This document shows positions 11,072 through 19,261 of a DNA stretch of 64,000 bases, piece after piece (the first letter of the stretch is position 1; every line of letters starts with the position of its first letter). The stretch comes from Herbiconiux sp. SALV-R1 (GTDB lineage Bacteria; Actinomycetota; Actinomycetes; Actinomycetales; Microbacteriaceae). The position numbers and the translations under genes were made by a program. The notes below the pieces were generated by a model, which saw only the letters and a list, made by a program, of their open reading frames with translations, was not told where the DNA came from and ran no database searches. The stretch lies in assembly GCF_013113715.1 (NCBI RefSeq), contig NZ_CP053344.1, forward strand, positions 2,108,001 through 2,172,000, in the 5' to 3' direction.

Positions 11072-12064
11072 GTGCCCTCCTTCTCGCCGCTCAGCATCCC
11101 GAGCCCGGATCCGGTGTTCCAGCAGTTCAACATCGGGCCGCTCACCATCCACACCTACGCTCTGTGCATCCTCGCCGGCATCATCGTCGCGATGTTCTGG
11201 GTGAACGCCCGGCTCACCAAGCGCGGCGGCGAACCCGGGGTGGTCGTCGACATCGTGCTGTGGGCCGTGCCGCTCGGCATCGTCGGGGCGCGGTTCTACC
11301 ACGTCTTCACGCACCTCGGCGACTACTTCTACGACGGCGCGAACCTCCTCAACGTCTTCGCCATCTGGGACGGCGGCAACGCCCTCTACGGCTCGCTCAT
11401 CGGCGGGGCCATCGGCGCCTACATCGGCTGCCGCTTCTCGGGCATCAGGCTCTGGTCGTTCGCCGACGCGCTCGCCCCGGCGATGCTCGCGGCGCAGGCC
11501 ATCGGGCGCCTCGGCAACTACATCAACCACGAGCTGTTCGGTCTGCCGACCACGCTCCCCTGGGGCCTCGAGATCGAGTCGACGAACAGCAAGTTCCCGG
11601 CGGGGCTCGCCGACGGCACCCTGTTCCACCCGCTGTTCCTCTACGAGATCATCTGGAACGTCGTGGGCATCGCGCTGCTGCTGCTCATCGAGCGTCGCTT
11701 CCAGCTGCGCTGGGGCAAGCTGTTCGCGCTCTACCTGGTCTGGTACGGGCTCGGTCGTTCGTGGCTCGAGGCCATCCGCATCGACCCCACGAGCGACGGT
11801 TTCCTCGGCATCCCGGCCAACGTGTGGGCCTCCTTCCTCGCCATCGCGCTCGGCATCGTGCTGTTCGTGGTGCAGTCCCGCCGTCACCCCGGCGTCGAGA
11901 ACTCGGTCTACCGTCCGGGCCGTGGGCCCCGCGTGGTGGAGCCGCGCAAGAAGAAAGGCGCGGCGGCCGGTGCGGTCGAAGGCTCCGACGCCGATGGCGC
12001 TGACAGCTCATCGGAGGAGTCGGGCGTGTGGACGGATGAGGAGCTCTCCCGCCCCTCGAAGTGA
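11072..12064 (+). CDS. lgt: Prolipoprotein diacylglyceryl transferase
   Basis: Polytopic membrane enzyme of 330 residues that moves diacylglycerol from phosphatidylglycerol to the lipobox Cys of prolipoproteins, such as those at 328-1929 and 46387-47526. The Lgt signature GRLGNYINHELFGLPT is intact, as are the N-terminal IGPLTIHTYAL and the YGLGRSWLEAIR helix. A charged 50-residue C-terminal tail rich in Lys, Ala, Ser and Glu follows the last helix. GTG 11072 is chosen from the family N-terminus and the -10 box 5 bases upstream; an in-frame extension further left would run antisense over cspA. Confidence 0.96.
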   Translation: MPSFSPLSIPSPDPVFQQFNIGPLTIHTYALCILAGIIVAMFWVNARLTKRGGEPGVVVDIVLWAVPLGIVGARFYHVFTHLGDYFYDGANLLNVFAIWDGGNALYGSLIGGAIGAYIGCRFSGIRLWSFADALAPAMLAAQAIGRLGNYINHELFGLPTTLPWGLEIESTNSKFPAGLADGTLFHPLFLYEIIWNVVGIALLLLIERRFQLRWGKLFALYLVWYGLGRSWLEAIRIDPTSDGFLGIPANVWASFLAIALGIVLFVVQSRRHPGVENSVYRPGRGPRVVEPRKKKGAAAGAVEGSDADGADSSSEESGVWTDEELSRPSK

Positions 12065-12068
12065 CCTG

Positions 12069-12911
12069 TCAGCGGGCGCCGGCGCCCGCATCCGCTTCCT
12101 CCTCGGCCCCGACCTGCTCGCGCAGCTCGGGGCTGAGGTGTTCCAGGCGACGGCGGTCGCGGATGGCGACGAAGCCGACGCACACCACCCACACCAGCCA
12201 CGGGAAGGTCGCGAGCATCGCGGTGGCGGCGCCTCCCGCCGCGAAGAACGAGTCGGGGGCCGTGCCGCCGAACATCGTCGGCACCGAGAGCAGGTTGAGG
12301 CCCGCCACGGCGTAGGCGATGTAGCCCGTCCACTTCGGCAGCGCCTCGGAGGCGATGGTGAGGTAGGCGGCGGAGGCGGCGACGAGGGCGTTCAGCGTGC
12401 ATCCGATCGAACCGAACATGAGGGTGTGACCCACCGTGAGTGCTCGGAGCGACGAGGCATCCGGGTCGAGTCCCATGGTGTCGAGGGCGGTGCCGCCCTC
12501 CATGGCGTCGCCGACCAGGGTCACGGCGATGAACAGCAGGCCCGCGCCGTACATGATGTTCGCCACCCACTGCAGATCGGGCCTCGTGTGCGTGATGAGC
12601 TGGCGGAAACCCGAGATGAAGACGATCAGCGCCGCCATGAGGAAGGTGTCGATGAGGATGGTGAACAGCGTCTGGTTGGCCGTGCGGGTCATGAACTCGG
12701 TGAGCGCGCGGTCGTCGTCGAGCGCCGGGCGGGCGCCCACCAATAGGGCCTGCACCAGGAACTCGGCGAAGGTGAGCAGGCCCACCGAGATGGCGGCGAT
12801 GCCCGTCCAGAGCCGCACGTCGGGGTTGAGCCTGCCGTTCTTCACGACGGTGATCATGTGTGCGTGGGTGTGCGAGTGCGTGTGCCCCGTGTGCGTGTGC
12901 CCCGTGTGCAT
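12069..12911 (-). CDS. Polytopic membrane protein with His-rich N-terminus, unknown function
   Basis: Protein of 280 residues with about seven predicted helices. The first 18 residues read MHTGHTHTGHTHSHTHAH, with eight His, then MITVVKNGRLNPDVRLW. The His stretch suggests binding of a divalent metal (Ni, Zn, Co or Cu), but nothing else identifies a transporter. AGGGG 8 bases before ATG 12911 supports the His-rich start over the inner ATG at 12857. The C-terminal tail is acidic. It is convergent with lgt, with 4 bases between the stops. I do not recognise a named family with confidence. Confidence 0.75.
   Translation of the reverse strand: MHTGHTHTGHTHSHTHAHMITVVKNGRLNPDVRLWTGIAAISVGLLTFAEFLVQALLVGARPALDDDRALTEFMTRTANQTLFTILIDTFLMAALIVFISGFRQLITHTRPDLQWVANIMYGAGLLFIAVTLVGDAMEGGTALDTMGLDPDASSLRALTVGHTLMFGSIGCTLNALVAASAAYLTIASEALPKWTGYIAYAVAGLNLLSVPTMFGGTAPDSFFAAGGAATAMLATFPWLVWVVCVGFVAIRDRRRLEHLSPELREQVGAEEEADAGAGAR
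12880..12909. repeat. 15-base tandem duplication coding HTGHT twice
   Basis: GTGTGCCCCGTGTGC occurs twice head to tail (12880-12894 and 12895-12909) at the very start of the His-rich protein gene; degenerate GTGTGC/GTGCG repeats continue to about 12857. It could change copy number by slippage while keeping frame. Confidence 0.8.
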
Positions 12912-12985
12912 TGTCGTGTCCCCTCATCGCCCGGCGGCCCGTCGGGCCGTGCGTCACGCTCCGACAGTAGCAATGAGCGGGCGGG

Positions 12986-14545
12986 TCACTCCCCCGGATA
13001 CCCGTGGAACACGCCGTCGGGGTCGAACCGTCGCCGCAGCTCCTGGATGCGGGGCCAGTCCTCCTCGCGGAACGAACCGGCGACGCGCTCGGGTCGGTGA
13101 CCGATGTCGGCCTCGCTGAGGAAGTGGCCGGTAGCCGTCGGCAGCAGCGCCGCCGCCACCTCGTCGAGCCAGGCGCGGTTGGCAGCGTCGTCGGCAGGGT
13201 CGTCCCAGACGGTGTAGACGATGATGCTCGTGGTGTCGTGCATGCCGTAGGCGGCCTCGCCGGGGGTGACGAGCTCGGCGCCGCGGCCGTTGGCAGGCAT
13301 GCCGGCGAGCACGTAGCTCTTGCCGGAGGGAGCCTTGGCCATGAGCTCAGGGAGGAGCGCCGTGGCGGCCGTCAGGTCGCCGGAGAACCAGAAGGTGTCG
13401 GCGAGGTAGCGCGCGCCCTCGGGGTAGGTGGCGTCGACGGGCACGTGCAGCTGGTCGAGGGGCACGTCGAGGAAGGCGGCGTGGTCGAGCACCTCGACGC
13501 CGGCGGCGGGTCCGTCGCCCAGAGGCGCGAGCGCCCTTTTCGCCTCGCCGTCGTCAGCGGCGAAGACGGTGGCCGCGACGCCCACGACGAGCGGATGCGG
13601 GTCGTCGGCACCGAGACCACCCGGCCGTTCGGCGCCTGCCGTGACCAGGGAGACTTCGACGTTCGTCGGGAGGGCGGGTGACGCATCCGTGATCCAGGCG
13701 GTGACGGCTTCGAGGTCGGAAAGGGGGAATGACCAGGTCGAGACGCGGATGGCGCCCGGCAGCGGCTGCAGCTCGAGTTCGAACGCGGTGACGACGCCGG
13801 GGAAGCCCGGGCCGCTGCCCCGGGCCAGCCAGAACAGCTCCTCGTTCTCGGTGGCCGACGCGGTCACGGCCTCGCCGTCGGCGGTGACGACGCGGAGGCT
13901 GCGGATGGAGAAGCAGGCGGGCTTCCAGTGCCCCCAGTTCACGCCGAGGCCGCCGCCGAGCAGGAATCCGCCGACCGCGGGCCGGCCGCAGTGCCCGACG
14001 GGGAACGCGACGCCGGCCTGCACCAGCCGGGGCGACAGGTCGCCGCCGCGCACCCCTGCACCGACCGTCGCCCTCCGGGCTGGTGCGTCGAGCTCGACGC
14101 CGTCGAAGGCCTCGAGGTCGACGAGCACGCCGTCACCCCGCACTGTGGATGCCACCCAACTGTGGCCGCCCGAGCGCACCGCGATGCGCTGCCCGGTCTC
14201 CCGCGCCGCCCGCACGATCTCGACCACGTCGGCCTCCGTCTGCGGAAACACGATTGCCTCCGGCAGTCGCAACGGCTCCCCCGTCGCGGCGGCAACGACG
14301 TTGAACACCCCCTCGACGACCGCCGCCTCAAACCCCTCGTCGCCCCTGAGCAGCCCTGCGGGGCGGGTCACCCTCTGCCGCTGGCGGGGTCGCGGCGCAC
14401 TCGTCGTCGTGGCTGTGACCGCGCCCGAGGCCACGCTCGTGTTCGTGGCCGCGCCGTGCTCGCGCGCTGGCGGCGGCGCCTCCTGGCCTTGATGCTCACC
14501 GCTTCGCGCGTCATCGGCGCCCTGCTCGCCACCGTGCTGCCCCAT
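12986..14545 (-). CDS. FAD-linked oxidoreductase (PCMH-type, berberine-bridge-like)
   Basis: Flavoprotein of 519 residues. The FAD-binding half holds AVRSGGHSW, whose His is the usual site of covalent flavin attachment, and GHCGRPAVGGFLLGGGLGVN; the end of the chain (RRFDPDGVFHGYPGE) is like a BBE domain. Such enzymes oxidise sugars, alcohols or alkaloid-like compounds with oxygen. The start ATG 14545 has AGGAGG 6 bases upstream, yet the first 57 residues are low-complexity and not part of the family, so a later start in use is possible. It has no partner gene; substrate unknown. Confidence 0.83.
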   Translation of the reverse strand: MGQHGGEQGADDARSGEHQGQEAPPPAREHGAATNTSVASGAVTATTTSAPRPRQRQRVTRPAGLLRGDEGFEAAVVEGVFNVVAAATGEPLRLPEAIVFPQTEADVVEIVRAARETGQRIAVRSGGHSWVASTVRGDGVLVDLEAFDGVELDAPARRATVGAGVRGGDLSPRLVQAGVAFPVGHCGRPAVGGFLLGGGLGVNWGHWKPACFSIRSLRVVTADGEAVTASATENEELFWLARGSGPGFPGVVTAFELELQPLPGAIRVSTWSFPLSDLEAVTAWITDASPALPTNVEVSLVTAGAERPGGLGADDPHPLVVGVAATVFAADDGEAKRALAPLGDGPAAGVEVLDHAAFLDVPLDQLHVPVDATYPEGARYLADTFWFSGDLTAATALLPELMAKAPSGKSYVLAGMPANGRGAELVTPGEAAYGMHDTTSIIVYTVWDDPADDAANRAWLDEVAAALLPTATGHFLSEADIGHRPERVAGSFREEDWPRIQELRRRFDPDGVFHGYPGE

Positions 14546-14639
14546 GCCGCGCCTCCTCCACCGGCCGGCTCACGCGCCCGCCGCCCCGAGCGTATGCCGT
14601 CGCGCGCCACCCGCGCCTCCCCCAGAACGGGCACGGCAC

Positions 14640-14659
14640 GGCACGTGCGGCCACGTGCC
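14640..14659 (-). terminator. Hairpin after the HigBA operon
   Basis: GGCACGTG (14640-14647) pairs with CACGTGCC (14652-14659) across a 4-base loop, 27 bases downstream of the higA stop. Short but perfect. Confidence 0.45.
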
Positions 14660-14686
14660 CGATCGGGGCCGGAGTGCCGAGCAGTG

Positions 14687-14971
14687 TCAGGCTACCTTGA
14701 GCGGCGTGATGGCGGCGATCTGCTCCGAGACGCGGTCTTCGGCCAGGTCGAGGTCGTACTTCGTCTGCAGGTTCAGCCAGAACTGCGCCGACGTGCCGAA
14801 GTACCTGCCGAGCCGCAGAGCGGTGTCGGCGGTGACGGCGCGCTTGCCGTGAACAATCTCATTGATCCGCCTCGGCGGCACTCCGATCGACACGGCAAGC
14901 TTGTTCTGAGTGATGCCGAACCCCTCGATGAAGTCCTCCCTGAGCACCTCGCCCGGATGAATCGGCGCCAT
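14687..14971 (-). CDS. higA: HigA-type antitoxin (XRE-family HTH)
   Basis: Antitoxin of 94 residues that binds HigB and represses the operon. The HigA hallmark HPGEVLREDFIEGFGITQNKLA opens an HTH (ITQNKLAVSIGVPPRRINEIVHGKR), followed by TADTALRLGRYFGTSAQFWLNLQ. It follows higB by 4 bases, the usual toxin-first order of HigBA. ATG 14971 is the family start. Confidence 0.94.
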   Translation of the reverse strand: MAPIHPGEVLREDFIEGFGITQNKLAVSIGVPPRRINEIVHGKRAVTADTALRLGRYFGTSAQFWLNLQTKYDLDLAEDRVSEQIAAITPLKVA

Positions 14972-14975
14972 CTTC

Positions 14976-15257
14976 TCAGTGATAGTCAACGATCTCCACC
15001 TCCTCCGCTCCTGCGTCGGTCCACACGAAGCAGATCCGCCACTGGTCGTTGATTCTGATGCTGTACTGACCGGCACGATCGCCTCGCAGCGCCTCGAGCC
15101 TGTTTCCTGGGGGGGCGCGGAGATCGTCGAGCACGACGGCCGACCCCAGCTGGCGCAGTTTGCGCAGTGCCACGCGATGGATCCGAGGATCGATCGAGCG
15201 CACGCGTTCACGGCGCCACAGACGTTCGGTGTTCTTGTCGCCGAACGATCTGATCAT
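14976..15257 (-). CDS. higB: HigB-type toxin (RelE/ParE superfamily, plasmid maintenance killer)
   Basis: Toxin of 93 residues, in this family a ribosome-dependent mRNA endonuclease. It begins MIRSFGDKNTERLW and continues with RSIDPRIHRVALRKLRQLGSA, LRAPPGNRLEALRGDRAGQYSIRINDQWRICFVW and the C-terminal EVEIVDYH, the classical HigB pattern. ATG 15257 is chosen by this alignment. An upstream GTG at 15287 lacks a ribosome site. A likely operator lies 4 bases before the start. Confidence 0.94.
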   Translation of the reverse strand: MIRSFGDKNTERLWRRERVRSIDPRIHRVALRKLRQLGSAVVLDDLRAPPGNRLEALRGDRAGQYSIRINDQWRICFVWTDAGAEEVEIVDYH

Positions 15258-15260
15258 CAG

Positions 15261-15295
15261 TATAACGATACGCGTCAATAACGCCACGCGTTATA
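15261..15295 (-). promoter_or_regulatory. Candidate HigA operator / higBA promoter
   Basis: TATAACG (15261-15267) and CGTTATA (15289-15295) form a 7-bp inverted pair 21 bases apart, with a further ATAACG half-site at 15278-15283. On the minus strand TATAAC at 15290-15295 can serve as -10, so bound HigA would block RNA polymerase. This AT-rich patch stands out from its surroundings. Confidence 0.5.
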
Positions 15296-15320
15296 TGGAG
15301 GCCTTGGAGCGCATCGGTGG

Positions 15321-15962
15321 TCAGGCCTTTGAGGAGGTGAAGGCGAGGGCGCCGCCGAGGCCGATCATCATGGCGCCGCCGGCGGCGCTGAGGCGTGGGA
15401 GGCTGCGGGGGTGGCGGGAGAGCCAGGTGCGGGCGGAGCCCGCGGCCAGGGCCCAGACGCTGTCGCAGACGAGCGAGATGACGAAGAAGATGAGGCCGAG
15501 CTCGGTCAGCTGGAGCGGGATGCTCCCCGCCGCGTAGTCGACGAACTGCGGCAGCACCGCCACAAAGAACACGATCGTCTTGGGGTTCGTCGCCCCGACG
15601 ACGAAGCCCTCGCCCACGAGGCGCAACGGTGACGGGCGGCGGCGCGGAGCATCCGTCTCGCTCGCCGTATGGTCGTTGCGGTGACGGATGGCCTGCACCC
15701 CGAGGTAGACGAGATACGCGGCTCCCGCGATCTTCATGATCGTGAAGACGACCACCGACTGGGCGACGAGTGTTCCCACGCCGAGGGCGACGAGGGTGAT
15801 GGCAGGGAGCATGCCGAGGGCGTTGCCCAGCACGCTCAGCAGGCCGCCGAGGCGGCCCAGGGCGAGCGAGCGGCCGACGACGAACAAGACGCTCGGGCCG
15901 GGGAGCAGGATGAGGGCGAGGGCCGCCAGTGCGAAGGCTCCGGCGAGGCCTGCGGGCACCAT
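15321..15962 (-). CDS. LysE/RhtB family exporter
   Basis: Membrane exporter of 213 residues with six helices. The family motif LLPGPSVLFVVGRSLALGRLGGLLSVLGNALG lies in helix 1 and the following loop, and GATNPKTIVFFVAVLPQFVD marks the second half. Members export amino acids such as lysine, homoserine, threonine or leucine; the substrate here is unknown. It lies 17 bases downstream of the next gene on the same strand and may be cotranscribed with it. Confidence 0.92.
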   Translation of the reverse strand: MVPAGLAGAFALAALALILLPGPSVLFVVGRSLALGRLGGLLSVLGNALGMLPAITLVALGVGTLVAQSVVVFTIMKIAGAAYLVYLGVQAIRHRNDHTASETDAPRRRPSPLRLVGEGFVVGATNPKTIVFFVAVLPQFVDYAAGSIPLQLTELGLIFFVISLVCDSVWALAAGSARTWLSRHPRSLPRLSAAGGAMMIGLGGALAFTSSKA

Positions 15963-15979
15963 GAGGGTGACCCGGGTCG

Positions 15980-16441
15980 TCAGCGACCGGCTCGGCGCAG
16001 CACCGAGCCCGTCACCACGAAGAAGGCGCCGAGGCCCGCAACGAGCGCGCTCACGCCGTAGGCGAGCACGGAGGTCATGAGGGCGGTGCGCAACGATGCC
16101 GCGGTCGAGAGCGACATGCTCTGCTTGCGCAGCTCGGCCGCCTCGTCGCTGCCCGGATCGACTTCACGCAGCGCAGCGCTGATGTCGGCGAAGGTGCGGC
16201 CGCCGGCCCCGCGCTCGGCGTTGCCCTTGATGACGAGAGCTTCGACGTAGGCCGTGGCCGGCCCCTGCACGGGCTTGCCGGCGAAGGCGGGGGCGTTGCC
16301 CGGAACCTCGATGTTCTCGTCGCGCAGTTGCTTCGAGACGGTCGTCCAGGCGGCGGCCCCGGCGGCGAGGAACAGGGCGCCGGCGGCGACGGTGAGTGAA
16401 CCCACCCGTGCGAGGGCGTGGGCGGGCTTCGATGACGACAT
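15980..16441 (-). CDS. Two-helix membrane protein of actinobacteria, unknown function
   Basis: Protein of 153 residues with one helix at 14-32, an extracellular segment of about 75 residues (TTVSKQLRDENIEVPGNAPAFAGKPVQGPATAYVEA) and a second helix at about 122-145. Related actinobacterial proteins are often labelled 'aromatic ring-opening dioxygenase LigA', which this is not: no metal ligands of LigAB are present and the protein is a membrane protein. GAGAGG 7 bases before ATG 16441 fixes the start. Probably in one unit with the LysE-type exporter. Confidence 0.75.
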   Translation of the reverse strand: MSSSKPAHALARVGSLTVAAGALFLAAGAAAWTTVSKQLRDENIEVPGNAPAFAGKPVQGPATAYVEALVIKGNAERGAGGRTFADISAALREVDPGSDEAAELRKQSMSLSTAASLRTALMTSVLAYGVSALVAGLGAFFVVTGSVLRRAGR

Positions 16442-16543
16442 GGCGCATCCTCTCGTGACTGCGTGGCAGAGCGTGCTTGCGTCTCGGATGCTACCCGACG
16501 ACACCGACCCAGGGCGGCCCGGAGTCCAGACCTGTGGACGAAA

Positions 16544-16951
16544 TCAGTTCTCCACACCTCGGAGCGGCACCAGGCCACGATTGCGGCGGATGTCGCGGTA
16601 GTTCCACTGCAGCTCCTGCGCCTTGCCCAGCCACCGCCTCAGCGCCTCGACGTCGATCTGGTCGGGGTGGGTGTAGCGCGCCTCCGCGGCCTTGAAGCTG
16701 CCCTCCGGGGTGAGCGCGGGCTCGTCGAACGCCTGCCCGCTCCAGAACAGCAGCCGCACCGACGCCTTCAACCGGTCGTACCCCACCACCGGGTTGCCGT
16801 CGAAGAACCACACCGGATGCGCGTGCCACACCTTGCGCTCGGCGTCGGGCAATTCGGCCTCGATCACCCCGAGCAGCACGTCGCACACCGCGCGCGACTC
16901 GTCATCGAGCCGTGCCTGGTACGCGACGATGTCGACGGGGATCTCGCGCAC
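16544..16951 (-). CDS. DUF1801 domain-containing protein
   Basis: Soluble protein of 135 residues matching the DUF1801 pattern: an N-terminal helix pair, then ERKVWHAHPVWFFDGNPVVGYDRLKASVRLLFWSGQ, with Gly-Tyr and Trp-Phe positions of the YdhG-like fold. No enzymatic function is established for the family. It starts 3 bases after the stop of the Tat-exported protein gene, so the two are likely cotranscribed. Confidence 0.85.
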   Translation of the reverse strand: MREIPVDIVAYQARLDDESRAVCDVLLGVIEAELPDAERKVWHAHPVWFFDGNPVVGYDRLKASVRLLFWSGQAFDEPALTPEGSFKAAEARYTHPDQIDVEALRRWLGKAQELQWNYRDIRRNRGLVPLRGVEN

Positions 16952-16954
16952 GGG

Positions 16955-17374
16955 TCAGGCCCAGATGGAGGAGAGGGGAACGGCGTTGCTCACCGTCCAC
17001 CCGTAGCCCTCCACGAATGCGGCAGCACGGATCTCGTCGTAGTTGCCGATGACTACTCGGGGCAAGGTGCTCGCGTAGTAGCCCGAGGAGTTCGTCGACT
17101 GCCCCGTGTAGATGTTCTCCCACGACACCGGCGGCGACCCCTGGAAGTCGAAGGTCTGGCTGAGACCGGTGACCCCGCTCCGCTCGAACGTCACCGTGCC
17201 CCAGGCATAGTCATCGTCGAGCGCGAACGCGCTAAACGTCAGCTCCGGGGTCCCGACCGATGCAGCCGCCCCCGGTGCCGCGACCGCGACGGCGACGACC
17301 GGCGCCGCCCACGCCGCCTGCACGAGAGTCCGACGCGACACACCACGGCGCTCCCGCGCCCCCTCATCAACCAT
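16955..17374 (-). CDS. Tat-exported small protein, unknown function
   Basis: Protein of 139 residues with a twin-arginine signal: RERRGVSRRTLVQAAWAAPVV, a hydrophobic stretch and an Ala-rich cleavage site near residue 36. The mature part (about 100 residues) is rich in aromatic residues and Thr/Ser, without Cys, and looks like a beta-sandwich. Tat export of so small a protein suggests folding or cofactor binding before export. Start ATG 17374 is the last one before the signal; a GTG three codons upstream is possible. No family recognised. Confidence 0.72.
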   Translation of the reverse strand: MVDEGARERRGVSRRTLVQAAWAAPVVAVAVAAPGAAASVGTPELTFSAFALDDDYAWGTVTFERSGVTGLSQTFDFQGSPPVSWENIYTGQSTNSSGYYASTLPRVVIGNYDEIRAAAFVEGYGWTVSNAVPLSSIWA

Positions 17375-17426
17375 GCCCCACACTCTAGGGCCCACACTGC
17401 CCCGCGCGAAAGGCGGCGCCGCGCTG

Positions 17427-17663
17427 TCACGAGGTTGGCACCACCCGAGCGCCGAAACCGTCGTAGTCGCCACGACACCTCTGCGCGATGATCAGCATGT
17501 AGGTGAGCGAGTGTCGCACCGATTCGTCGAGAGAGTCGAACCGCACGGGTTCGTCGATGGTGATTCTCGCCCGACTCGGCGCGGGCCTCGACGTCGGCTG
17601 GACCATCCATGCGTGGAACGCTAGCGGACCTGTCGACTCCGGCGCACCACATTCCCGTGACAC
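17427..17663 (-). CDS. Small hypothetical protein, possibly a truncated RraB-like domain
   Basis: Open frame of 78 codons from GTG 17663, 7 bases after the neighbouring gene. The last 45 residues look like a real protein (RITIDEPVRFDSLDESVRHSLTYM, then GDYDGFGARVV); the GDYDG(W/F)G ending resembles the C-terminus of RraB/DUF695 proteins. The first 30 residues are unconvincing. It may be a shortened relic of a longer gene, or a small real protein starting at an inner ATG. Weak call. Confidence 0.4.
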   Translation of the reverse strand: MSRECGAPESTGPLAFHAWMVQPTSRPAPSRARITIDEPVRFDSLDESVRHSLTYMLIIAQRCRGDYDGFGARVVPTS

Positions 17664-17670
17664 TTGGTCG

Positions 17671-18024
17671 TCATGGGAACTTGTCGACCTCTTCGATGAG
17701 TCCGACGATGTTGTCGTTCAGACGCTCGAGGTCTTCCGCGGGAATCCAGTACTCGAGAATCGTCTGGCCGCCGACCTGGTGCACGTCGTAGTCGTCGAGA
17801 AACGCCCTGCGGACCGCGAATCGAGTCACGTATCCGACGCCGGAGGCAGGCACGTTCCATTCCCGCGCGATCCGTTCCGCATAGTCCTGATTGAGCACCG
17901 GATAGAAGATCGGCTGATCGGGGAGCCTAGGCGGCCACCGCTTCCATCCCGTCGCCCGGACGAGCTCGAGTTCTTCTGGGCCGGTCGGACGCCAGAGCCA
18001 GACCACGTCCACTTCCTCTGACAT
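17671..18024 (-). CDS. ADP-ribosylation/crystallin J1 family protein (small actinobacterial type)
   Basis: Protein of 117 residues, complete. It has LWRPTGPEELELVRATGWKRWPPRLPDQPIFYPVLN, then YAERIAREWNVPASGVGYVTRFAVR and EYWIPAEDLERLNDNIVG, the pattern of a family commonly named ADP-ribosylation/crystallin J1. The name is inherited; no ADP-ribosylhydrolase metal site is visible and the biochemical role is unknown. Start ATG 18022-18024 has AAGGA 9 bases upstream. Confidence 0.85.
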   Translation of the reverse strand: MSEEVDVVWLWRPTGPEELELVRATGWKRWPPRLPDQPIFYPVLNQDYAERIAREWNVPASGVGYVTRFAVRRAFLDDYDVHQVGGQTILEYWIPAEDLERLNDNIVGLIEEVDKFP

Positions 18025-18088
18025 CGCCGCTGTCCTTTCGATGGTCCATTTCCGAGACCTCCGCGCGCATCCGGACTCGCCGTAGAAC

Positions 18089-19162
18089 TCAGTTGTTGAA
18101 GCGGAACTCGACGACGTCGCCGTCGTGCATGACGTAGTCCTTGCCCTCGATGCGGGCCTTGCCCTTGGCGCGGGCCTCGGCGACGGAGCCGGTCTCGACG
18201 AGGTCGTCGAAGGAGATGATCTCGGCCTTGATGAAGCCCTTCTGGAAGTCGGTGTGAATGACACCGGCCGCCTGCGGAGCCGTCCAGCCCTTGCCGATCG
18301 TCCAGGCACGCGACTCCTTCGGCCCGGCCGTGAGGTACGTCTGGAGGCCGAGCGTGTCGAAGCCGATGCGGGCGAGCTGGTCGAGCCCGCTCTCCTCCTG
18401 CCCGGTGGAGGCGAGGAGTTCGGCGGCGTCTTCGGGGTCGAGGTCGATGAGCTCCGACTCGAGTTTCGCGTCGAGGAAGATCGCCTTCGCGGGGGCGACG
18501 AGGGCCGCCAGCGCATCTTTGCGCGCCTGATCGGTGAGGATCTCCTCGTCGACGTTGAACACGTAGATGAAGGGCTTCGCGGTGAGCAGCCCGAGCTCTT
18601 TGATGGGCTCGAGGTCGATCGACGACGTCGACAGCGGCTTGCCGGTGTCGAGGTACGCGCGCGCCTCCTGCGCGGCGGCGAGCACGGCCGGCTCGAGCTT
18701 CTTGCCCCGCACCTCCTTCTCGTAGCGCGCCTCGGCCCTCTCGAGCGTCTGCAGATCGGCGAGGATGAGCTCGGTGTTGATCGTCTCCATGTCACTCGCC
18801 GCATCGACCTTGCCGTCGACGTGCACGACATCCGAGTCGGTGAAGCCGCGGATGACCTGCGCGATCGCATCCGCCTCACGGATGTTCGCGAGGAACTTGT
18901 TGCCGAGCCCCTCCCCCTCGCTCGCACCCTTCACGATGCCCGCGATGTCGACGAACGACACCGGCGCCGGCAGGATGCGCTCACTGCCGAAGATCTCGGC
19001 GAGCTTGTCGAGACGCGGGTCGGGCAGGTTCACCACGCCGACGTTCGGCTCGATGGTCGCGAACGGGTAGTTCGCCGCCAGAACCTGGTTCTTGGTGAGG
19101 GCGTTGAACAGGGTCGACTTGCCCACGTTGGGGAGTCCGACGATCGCGATAGTAAGAGCCAC
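18089..19162 (-). CDS. ychF: Redox-regulated ATPase YchF (Obg family)
   Basis: P-loop protein of 357 residues that prefers ATP over GTP and binds ribosomes. It holds the Walker A GLPNVGKST, switch motif DIAGIVKGASEGEGLGNKF, the NVDEE box in place of the GTP-type NKxD, a coiled-coil insert and the C-terminal TGS-like part (GVIHTDFQKGFIKAEIISFDDL). GTG 19162 gives the family start VALTIAIVGLPNVG; TTG 19171 would add three residues. A TAGGAT 8 bases upstream may serve a nearly leaderless transcript. Confidence 0.97.
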   Translation of the reverse strand: MALTIAIVGLPNVGKSTLFNALTKNQVLAANYPFATIEPNVGVVNLPDPRLDKLAEIFGSERILPAPVSFVDIAGIVKGASEGEGLGNKFLANIREADAIAQVIRGFTDSDVVHVDGKVDAASDMETINTELILADLQTLERAEARYEKEVRGKKLEPAVLAAAQEARAYLDTGKPLSTSSIDLEPIKELGLLTAKPFIYVFNVDEEILTDQARKDALAALVAPAKAIFLDAKLESELIDLDPEDAAELLASTGQEESGLDQLARIGFDTLGLQTYLTAGPKESRAWTIGKGWTAPQAAGVIHTDFQKGFIKAEIISFDDLVETGSVAEARAKGKARIEGKDYVMHDGDVVEFRFNN

Positions 19163-19215
19163 GAGGGTCAATCCTAGCTTCCGGATGCGCGCCCACCGGT
19201 TCGACGGTGCGCCAC

Positions 19216-19257
19216 CGGATGCGCGGGCCGGTCTGAGTGGGCCGGCCCGCGCATCCG
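19216..19257 (-). terminator. Strong hairpin terminator of the mmsA-like gene
   Basis: Perfect 16-bp stem (19216-19231 with 19242-19257), 10-base loop, 4 bases after the stop. The outer stem is the CGGATGCG/CGCATCCG motif that recurs through the window. Confidence 0.82.
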
Positions 19258-19261
19258 CCGG

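Noticed and set aside
15980-16441. Aromatic ring-opening dioxygenase LigA
   Set aside because: A common database label for this family, but the protein has two membrane helices and no LigAB metal ligands.
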